Shown here: piece by piece, positions 23,474 through 28,870 of the stretch
How the letters are laid out: each line of letters begins with the position of its first letter
How positions within the stretch are numbered: position 1 is the stretch's first letter
NCBI GenBank assembly: GCA_905214995.1
Contig: CAJMOT010000014.1
Coordinates: 1-28,870, forward strand
Reading direction: 5' to 3'
Origin: an uncultured bacterium
GTDB lineage: Bacteria > Verrucomicrobiota > Verrucomicrobiia > Opitutales > Intestinicryptomonadaceae
DNA: 28,870 nt
Notes under the pieces: generated by a model
The model's input: the letters and a program-made list of their open reading frames with translations, nothing else
Databases searched by the model: none
Told to the model about the DNA's origin: nothing
Translations under genes and position numbers: made by a program

Positions 23474-25066
23474 CTACTTTCCCGCCGCCTTTCTCTTGGC
23501 GATTTCCGCCGCCGCCAAAAGGCACGGCTGGCGCAATATTATCAGAGTGAGCTCGTCGGTCGCCAATTTATCTTCAAGATATTTTTGAAATTTTTCGCCC
23601 TCCGTGACGGGCTTGAAGACCGCGACGTTTTGCACGCCGATAGCCCTTGCCGCGTCCTCTATCGAGACCGCGTGCGCCGGCGAATGGTCGAGCTTCCTGC
23701 CCGTCCCGGGGTGTTCCTGCTGGCCCGTCATCGCCGTGGTGGAATTGTCCACGACTACGACAACATGCCCCGTCGGCGGCGGGTTGTATACCATCTCGAG
23801 CAGGCCGGTGAGCCCGCTGTGCATAAAAGTGCTGTCGCCGATGACGCTCACGACCTTGCGCGCCTGCGCCTCCGGCAGAACCTTCCTGAGCCCGAGCCCC
23901 ATTCCGATCGAAGCGCCCATGCATATTTGCATGTCCATTCCGCTTATGGGCTTCATCGCGGCGAGCGTGTAGCAGCCGATGTCGCCCGCCACTATGCAGC
24001 CGAGGTTTACGAGGGGCTTGAAGCTGAACACGTGCGGGCAGCCGCTGCACAGCTGCGGAGGCTTGGACTTCACCGCGGGAACCTCGTATGAGAGGTCTCC
24101 GGCGAGCTGCGCGCGGACCCTGTCGACATTGAGCTCTCCGAACCGCCATTTTTCGTCCCGCGGCTCGACGCCGATTCCCGCCGCGCGGAGCCTGTCGGCG
24201 AGGTACGGGTCGCCCTCCTCGACGGCAACGCACCTCTTGTAGCCCTTGGCGAATTCCGCGATTTTTGCAAGCGGCAGGGGGTTGGAGAATCCGACTTTGA
24301 AAAATCCGGCCTCGGGCGCGGCCTCGCGCGCGTGCTGAAAGGCTACGCCGGACGAAATTATGCAAAGGTCTCTGGTTTTGCCCTCTATCGCGAGATTCGG
24401 CCCGCTCTCCTCGTTGAACTTTTGCATGTCGGCGAGTTTCGCGCGAAGGCGCGCGTGCGCGGGCTTTGCGTGGCCGGGGACCATGACGCGCGCGGGAATG
24501 TCGCGGACGAACTCCGCCTTCGGCAGCTTCGGCGCGGTTTCGGGAAATTCCACTATCGTGTTGCTGTGGGCTATGCGCGTTGTCGTCCGCAGCACGAACG
24601 GGATGCCCCATTTGCGGGAATACTCGAATGCGAGCTTTGTGAAGTCGTACGCCTCCTGCGAGTCGGCGGGTTCGAGGACGGGAAGCCCGCCTACGAACGC
24701 GAGCGAACGGGTGTCCTGCTCGTTCTGGCTGGAAGCCATGCCGGGGTCGTCGGCGACGACCGCCACCATTCCGCCCTGTATGCCGCTGTACGAAGCCGTA
24801 AAAAAGAGGTCCTGGGCGACGTTAAAGCCCACGTGCTTCATCGTCACGAGAGAATTGGAAGCGGCAAACGCCGCTCCGAGCGCGACTTCCGCCGCGACTT
24901 TTTCATTCGGGGCCCACTCGGCGCTTCCGCCGATGAGGGAAAAGTTCTCGAGAATTTCCGTAGACGGGGTTCCGGGGTATCCGACGCCGAGCGCGCACCC
25001 GGAGTGGAGCGCCCCGAGAGCTATCGCCTCGTTGCCGCTTAAAAGTTTTCTGTCAAGTCGGGACAT
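23474..25066 (-). CDS. iorA: Indolepyruvate:ferredoxin oxidoreductase, alpha subunit lacking ferredoxin domain
   Basis: Thiamine-diphosphate enzyme of 530 residues. The N-terminal PYR-type domain starts LLSGNEAIALGAL and VGYPGTPSTEILENF, with E-V-A-A-E-V-A near 55-62. The TPP domain has LCSGCPH (339-345), GDIGCYTL, MGASIGMGLG and the GDS ... N-S-T-T metal-binding motif (410-443), then TGQQEHPG. It ends at IILRQPCLLAAAEIAKRK. Typical IorA continues with a C-terminal domain carrying two CxxCxxCxxxC clusters; here this is absent and the stop is followed four bases later by iorB. AGGA lies before the ATG. Confidence 0.94.
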   Translation of the reverse strand: MSRLDRKLLSGNEAIALGALHSGCALGVGYPGTPSTEILENFSLIGGSAEWAPNEKVAAEVALGAAFAASNSLVTMKHVGFNVAQDLFFTASYSGIQGGMVAVVADDPGMASSQNEQDTRSLAFVGGLPVLEPADSQEAYDFTKLAFEYSRKWGIPFVLRTTTRIAHSNTIVEFPETAPKLPKAEFVRDIPARVMVPGHAKPAHARLRAKLADMQKFNEESGPNLAIEGKTRDLCIISSGVAFQHAREAAPEAGFFKVGFSNPLPLAKIAEFAKGYKRCVAVEEGDPYLADRLRAAGIGVEPRDEKWRFGELNVDRVRAQLAGDLSYEVPAVKSKPPQLCSGCPHVFSFKPLVNLGCIVAGDIGCYTLAAMKPISGMDMQICMGASIGMGLGLRKVLPEAQARKVVSVIGDSTFMHSGLTGLLEMVYNPPPTGHVVVVVDNSTTAMTGQQEHPGTGRKLDHSPAHAVSIEDAARAIGVQNVAVFKPVTEGEKFQKYLEDKLATDELTLIILRQPCLLAAAEIAKRKAAGK

Positions 25067-25117
25067 AGTTTATCCTATAATGGCCTTTGCCGCCCCCAAT
25101 TCAACATCATTTTGGGG

Positions 25118-25816
25118 TCACAGGAGATTTTTGGCGCATTTTTTTTCGAGAGCCGCCATTATCCTGCCGTGCGCCGACGGGTAGGAAAAATCCGGCATTT
25201 TGGCGAGCCATTCGTAGACCTCCGCCGCCCCCGCCCTGCCCATCAGCGGCGGAAGCGCCGCGAGCCTTCCGAGCGCGGCGACGATTTCGCCCGCCATCTT
25301 TTCAACCGCGATTTTCGCCCATTCAAACCCGCTCGACGACGACGAATATGTGGAGTCCTCCCGGGCGTAGTACTCGCGCGCGGAATCTTTGTAGAGTTTG
25401 GCGGAGTCGATCAGCAGTGTTTCGGTGCGCGGATAAAAGGAGGCCATGAGATTCCACGGCAGCGGCTGCGGGCCCGAGGAGCAATCCCCTCCCCCGCGGA
25501 AGTCGGAGCGCACGACCAGCGCCGGAATGTCCGCGAACTTGGCGAACATGAACTCCACTACCGTCCCGCTGTCGAGCTCCTGCCCGTCGTAGTTGAAGAG
25601 CGCCAAATCGCATTCGAGCAGGCTAAGGATGTCCTCGTCGCGGATTTTTTTCGGCTGGGATTTGCGCTGCTCGAAATTCTGTGGCAGCGCGCATCGGAAT
25701 CCGCCGCCCGAGCGCGCGTATATCGCCTCGGCGAGCATCGCGTTGCCCGCGAGATCCTTGTGCGTGAAAAGCCCGCCGGCGAAGTATACGCTAAAAAAGT
25801 CTTTCTGTCCGTCCAT
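25118..25816 (-). CDS. Nucleoside 2-deoxyribosyltransferase-like protein
   Basis: Putative transferase of 232 residues. The first ~110 residues have the family fold: VYFAGGLFTHKDLAGNAMLAEAIYA, the LLECDLALFNYDG motif with D77-G78, and DSGTVVEFMFAK with likely nucleophile E88, then a nucleotide-binding strand IPALVVRSDFR. It would swap nucleobases on deoxyribose or hydrolyse nucleosides. The C-terminal extension of about 110 residues (helical, beginning LPWNLMASFYPRTETLL) is longer than in typical 150-160-residue enzymes and is not assigned. It lies 51 bases upstream of iorA on the same strand, so it may or may not be part of that operon. Confidence 0.75.
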   Translation of the reverse strand: MDGQKDFFSVYFAGGLFTHKDLAGNAMLAEAIYARSGGGFRCALPQNFEQRKSQPKKIRDEDILSLLECDLALFNYDGQELDSGTVVEFMFAKFADIPALVVRSDFRGGGDCSSGPQPLPWNLMASFYPRTETLLIDSAKLYKDSAREYYAREDSTYSSSSSGFEWAKIAVEKMAGEIVAALGRLAALPPLMGRAGAAEVYEWLAKMPDFSYPSAHGRIMAALEKKCAKNLL

Positions 25817-25907
25817 TTTTCGTGTATTGCCGTTTAAAATTTTTCTTTATAGACGATTAGATTCAAAACGCTTCAAACACAACAGATTTTTGCAAAGAAG
25901 GCGCCAT
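25817..25907. promoter_or_regulatory. Divergent promoter region between the deoxyribosyltransferase gene and htpG
   Basis: 91 AT-rich bases separate the two divergent start codons. A TTGCCG with a TAGACG 17 bases later, and a TATAGA, are weak plus-strand candidates. No CIRCE element and no classical sigma-32 box was seen. Confidence 0.35.
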
Positions 25908-27740
25908 ATGGAATACAAATTCAAAGCCGAAGTCAAACAGGTGCTCGACATAGTGATAAACTCGCTCTACACGGACAAAGAGATATTCGTCAGGGAGCTC
26001 GTTTCAAACGCCTCGGACGCGTCCGGAAAGCTGCGCTACCGGAAGCTCGCCAAAGACGAGCCCGTTCCGGAAGATGCGCTCAAAATATCCATAACGCTCG
26101 ACGAAAAGGAGAACGTTTTTTCCATCGAGGACTTCGGAATCGGCATGACGGGCGAAGAGCTCGTTGAGAACCTCGGCACCATAGCCCATTCGGGCTCGAA
26201 ATCGTTTGTCGAGGCGGTAAAGGCGGCAAAGGGAAATCTCTCGGAGGGTCTGATAGGGCAGTTCGGCGTGGGATTTTACAGCGTGTTCATGGTCTCCGAC
26301 CGCGTAGACGTCTACACCGCGGGCGAGGACGGCAAGGGCCACCATTGGAGCTGCGACGGCTCGGAAAATTTCACAATAGAGGATTTTGACAAAAAGGAGC
26401 GCGGCACGAAAATCGTCGCCAGGCTCAAAAAGGAATGCGACGAATTTTCCAAGGTATGGCGCGTAAAGTCCATACTCGAAAAATACAGCGCGTACGTCGA
26501 CTTCCCGATAGAGCTCAACGGCGAGAAAATCGGAACCCGCCGCGCGATATGGCTGAAATCCAAGTCGGAACTCAAGAAAGAGGACTACGACGAATTTTTC
26601 AAATTCCACACGCATTCCTCAGAGGAGCCGATCGACTGCCTGCACTTCAAGGCCGACGCGCCCGTCGAGCTCAACGCGCTCATATATATTCCCGCCGCAA
26701 ACCCCGAACGCCTCGGCTTCGGCAAGACCGAGTGCGAAGTCTCGCTCTACTGCAAAAAGGTTCTCATCGACTCGCGCCCTGAGGGGCTTTTCCCCGAATG
26801 GATGCGCTTCGTAAAAGGCGTAATAGACTCCGCAGACATTCCGCTGAACATATCTCGCGAAAGCATGCAGGACTCCGCCCTCGTCCGCAAGCTCGGCAAG
26901 GTCGTGACAAAGAGGTTCCTGAAACGCCTCGCGGAAATCGCAAAGGGCGAGCCCGAAAAATACGCCAAATTCTTCAAAAATTTCGGCATGTTTATAAAGG
27001 AGGGCGCCGCGACGGACTTCGACAATCGCGAAGAGCTCTCCAAGCTCCTGCGCTTTGAATCGAGCGCGATGAAGGAAGGCGAGCTCGCGTCGCTCGACGA
27101 TTACGTTTCTCGCATGAAGGACGGGCAGAAGGAGATATTTTACGCCGCGGCGCAGGACAGGGCGGCGATAGAAAGCGGCCCGTACTTGGAGGCGTTCGCC
27201 TCGCGCGGGCTGGAGGTTCTGTTCATGTACGAGCCCATCGACACGTTCCTCGCGGGCAATCTCGGCGAATTTTCCGGAAAACCTTTCGCGTCCATAGACT
27301 CCGCAGACATCTCGCTCTCTGAAACGCCGAAGGGCGCCGACGAATCGGGCGCCTTATCGAAAGAGGAGGCCGAAGAGCTCAAAAATTGGATAAAGGAAAC
27401 CCTCGGCTCCGAAAAGGCTTCGGAGGTGCTGGCCTCCGGCCGCCTCGTGGATAGCCCCGCGGCGGCCCTCAACGCCGACAGCCTCACGCCGCAGATGCGC
27501 ATGATGTTAAAGGCGATGAATCCGGACTCCAAAATGCCCGCGCCGATAATAAAATTCGAGATAAACCCGAAGAGCGAAGTCATAAAAAACCTCGATTCTT
27601 TGAGGAAGTCGAATCCCGACACGGCAAAACTTGTGCTCGACCAGCTCTACGACAACGCGCTGCTGGCTGCGGGGCTTCTCGAAAATCCGCGCACAATGGC
27701 AAAGCGGTTGAACGAAATTCTCGCAAAAGTCCGCGGGTAG
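25908..27740 (+). CDS. htpG: Molecular chaperone HtpG (Hsp90)
   Basis: Cytosolic ATP-driven chaperone dimer. The start is the ATG of MEYKFKAEVKQVLDIVI with AAGAAGG upstream; longer in-frame upstream sequence is not homologous. 610 residues, near the usual 600-630. The N-terminal GHKL ATPase domain has E30 and N34 (RELVSNASDA), DFGIGMT (75-81), IAHSGSKSF and GQFGVGFYS (117-125). The middle domain has the arginine loop R317 in NISRESMQ (commonly SREMLQ). The C-terminal dimerisation domain follows NADSLTPQMRMMLKAMN, DPDSK-like region. Monocistronic, with a terminator downstream. Confidence 0.97.
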   Translation: MEYKFKAEVKQVLDIVINSLYTDKEIFVRELVSNASDASGKLRYRKLAKDEPVPEDALKISITLDEKENVFSIEDFGIGMTGEELVENLGTIAHSGSKSFVEAVKAAKGNLSEGLIGQFGVGFYSVFMVSDRVDVYTAGEDGKGHHWSCDGSENFTIEDFDKKERGTKIVARLKKECDEFSKVWRVKSILEKYSAYVDFPIELNGEKIGTRRAIWLKSKSELKKEDYDEFFKFHTHSSEEPIDCLHFKADAPVELNALIYIPAANPERLGFGKTECEVSLYCKKVLIDSRPEGLFPEWMRFVKGVIDSADIPLNISRESMQDSALVRKLGKVVTKRFLKRLAEIAKGEPEKYAKFFKNFGMFIKEGAATDFDNREELSKLLRFESSAMKEGELASLDDYVSRMKDGQKEIFYAAAQDRAAIESGPYLEAFASRGLEVLFMYEPIDTFLAGNLGEFSGKPFASIDSADISLSETPKGADESGALSKEEAEELKNWIKETLGSEKASEVLASGRLVDSPAAALNADSLTPQMRMMLKAMNPDSKMPAPIIKFEINPKSEVIKNLDSLRKSNPDTAKLVLDQLYDNALLAAGLLENPRTMAKRLNEILAKVRG

Positions 27741-27847
27741 GCTCGATTGCGCCTGTCTTTATTTGCGGCAAGCCCGTATAAATGCCGCCGCCGTTATTTA
27801 TCCGATGGACGGAATGGTGTTATTTAACTCATATATGAATCGAATGC

Positions 27848-27877
27848 AAAAAGCGGCGAGATTTCTCGCCGCTTTTT
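27848..27877. terminator. Bidirectional terminator between convergent genes
   Basis: The stem GCGGCGAG (27853-27860) and CTCGCCGC (27865-27872) with an ATTT loop is bordered by AAAAA and TTTTT, so it works on both strands. It lies 107 bases past htpG and 37 bases past the minus-strand hydrolase stop. Confidence 0.88.
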
Positions 27878-27913
27878 CTCCGTTTCTTGCCCGCAATCCG
27901 CGCCAAGCCGCCT

Positions 27914-28870
27914 CTATGCCGGCCGCCGTTTGCCATCGCCGCGCGTTTTCACGGCGATTATATGCGCCGCGAGCCCCGAGGATATCGGCATTATCACGCG
28001 GTAGCCGGAGCGCTGGAAGGCGTCGCCTATCCGGTTCGACTGCGTGACGTTTTTCGAGAACCCGTCGGGCTCTATGTTTTGCGGGGACATAAACCATTCG
28101 AGGGCTTTTTCGGCGCGCGGCATGTAAGATTTATCGAGCAGCCCAGCCTCCGCCCCGAGCGCGAACGCCGCCGCGATCCCCGCCGTTCCAGAGCTTTCCG
28201 GAAGAGTCGCGGGGTCGTCCACAAAGCAATGCCAGCTCCCGTCGGGATTTTGAAACCGCGCCAGGTATTCCGCCCCGCCGGCAAACGCCTTTTTTATCTT
28301 TTCCGCCCCTTGGAGTCCGGCATTTTTGAGCGGCGATCTCCCGAGCGCGCGCAGGGTCTGCGCGAGGCCCAGCATATGCCACGCCGCCCCCCTGCCCCAG
28401 TTTTTGAGCCCGGGGTTTTGATTTGCCGGAGCGCGCTGGCAAATTCCGCCGTCCGGCTCGACCAGCCTGCCTATGCGGGCGAGAATTTCGTCGAGCGCGA
28501 ACTGCGCGAGCTTCGGGTCGCCGCGCGATATCGCGATTTTCATGAGCGGATAGGCGTAGGTGTAGCACCCTTCCGTGGAAAGAAAACGCCTGTTTGCGGG
28601 CGTATTGGCGTTCTTTTTCATGCGCGGGGCCGCCCATTTCAGGAACATTTGCACCGCCTTGTGCTCCGGATACAGGGACGTTATCGCCACAAACGGCAGA
28701 AAATCCTCCTCCGAATGGAACTTTCCGTTCTCGCAGAGATTCGAGAGCGGGTCGTTGAACACCGCGCCCCTTTCGTCGTCGAGGAAGAAATCCAGGTGCG
28801 CCCTGAGCGCGCTTTCGGCCTCCGCGTCTCCGGATTCGGCGAGCTCCCGCAGCCCCTCCGTCTGGCAGCC
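27914..28870 (-). CDS. Glycoside hydrolase family 88/105-type protein, 5' end outside window
   Basis: At least 318 residues; the frame stays open to the right edge, so the start and N-terminus are outside the window and the internal GTG at 28762 is probably not the start. It is related to unsaturated glucuronyl or rhamnogalacturonyl hydrolases of the alpha/alpha-barrel fold: FHSEEDFLPFVAITSLYPEH, LVEPDGGICQRAPANQNPGLKNWGRGAAWHMLGLAQTL, and NPDGSWHCFVDDPATLPESSGTAGIAAAFALG, the last being a typical GH105 signature. These enzymes remove the unsaturated sugar left by polysaccharide lyases. Its catalytic Asp cannot be assigned here. It converges on htpG. Confidence 0.82.
   Translation of the reverse strand, partial: GCQTEGLRELAESGDAEAESALRAHLDFFLDDERGAVFNDPLSNLCENGKFHSEEDFLPFVAITSLYPEHKAVQMFLKWAAPRMKKNANTPANRRFLSTEGCYTYAYPLMKIAISRGDPKLAQFALDEILARIGRLVEPDGGICQRAPANQNPGLKNWGRGAAWHMLGLAQTLRALGRSPLKNAGLQGAEKIKKAFAGGAEYLARFQNPDGSWHCFVDDPATLPESSGTAGIAAAFALGAEAGLLDKSYMPRAEKALEWFMSPQNIEPDGFSKNVTQSNRIGDAFQRSGYRVIMPISSGLAAHIIAVKTRGDGKRRPA

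Noticed and set aside
25593..25907. Longer HtpG start at 25593
   Set aside because: It is antisense to the deoxyribosyltransferase gene; HtpG proteins start close to the ATG at 25908, which has a ribosome site.

Overview
The window is bacterial chromosomal DNA made of a GC-rich backbone (1-11250 and 20670-28870, with many GCG/GCC/CTC codons and AT-rich intergenic gaps) interrupted by an AT-richer accessory block (about 11250-20670). No 16S gene is present. The proteins (anaerobic 2-oxoacid:ferredoxin oxidoreductase, sialidase, GH88/105-type hydrolase, DUF4143 ATPase) fit an anaerobic, host-associated member of the PVC group, such as a gut Verrucomicrobiota/Opitutales or Lentisphaerota. This placement is an inference.

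Left backbone, mostly minus strand: pgk-tpiA, a TetR repressor coupled to a small membrane protein behind a strong palindromic operator, a secreted sialidase-type protein, and gap. A plus-strand operon follows, with a 45-residue one-helix protein, a CPBP protease, a dihydrouridine synthase and an exported TPR protein. Their ends overlap or nearly touch. A minus-strand protein with 22 NxGxx repeats closes this part.

Accessory block: an aldo/keto reductase - exported amidohydrolase - flavin reductase operon with Bacteroidota-like base composition comes first. Next is a module of a LytTR regulator divergent from a serine recombinase, which is followed by two translationally coupled ParB/RepB-like genes. 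After these come a decayed gene and an AAA/DUF4143 ATPase preceded by an inverted repeat. The recombinase-ParB-ParB-LytTR module is the most unusual part: it joins a DNA-cutting recombinase to two partition-type DNA-binding proteins with no ParA ATPase in sight.

Right backbone: a minus-strand run of nucleoside 2-deoxyribosyltransferase-like protein, iorA, iorB, phenylacetate-CoA ligase, an ACT-domain protein and a membrane protein. The middle genes would convert aryl-pyruvates to aryl-acetates with ATP recovery, or run in reverse. IorA lacks its usual C-terminal ferredoxin domain. Divergent htpG and a convergent partial GH88/105-type hydrolase end the window, sharing a bidirectional terminator.
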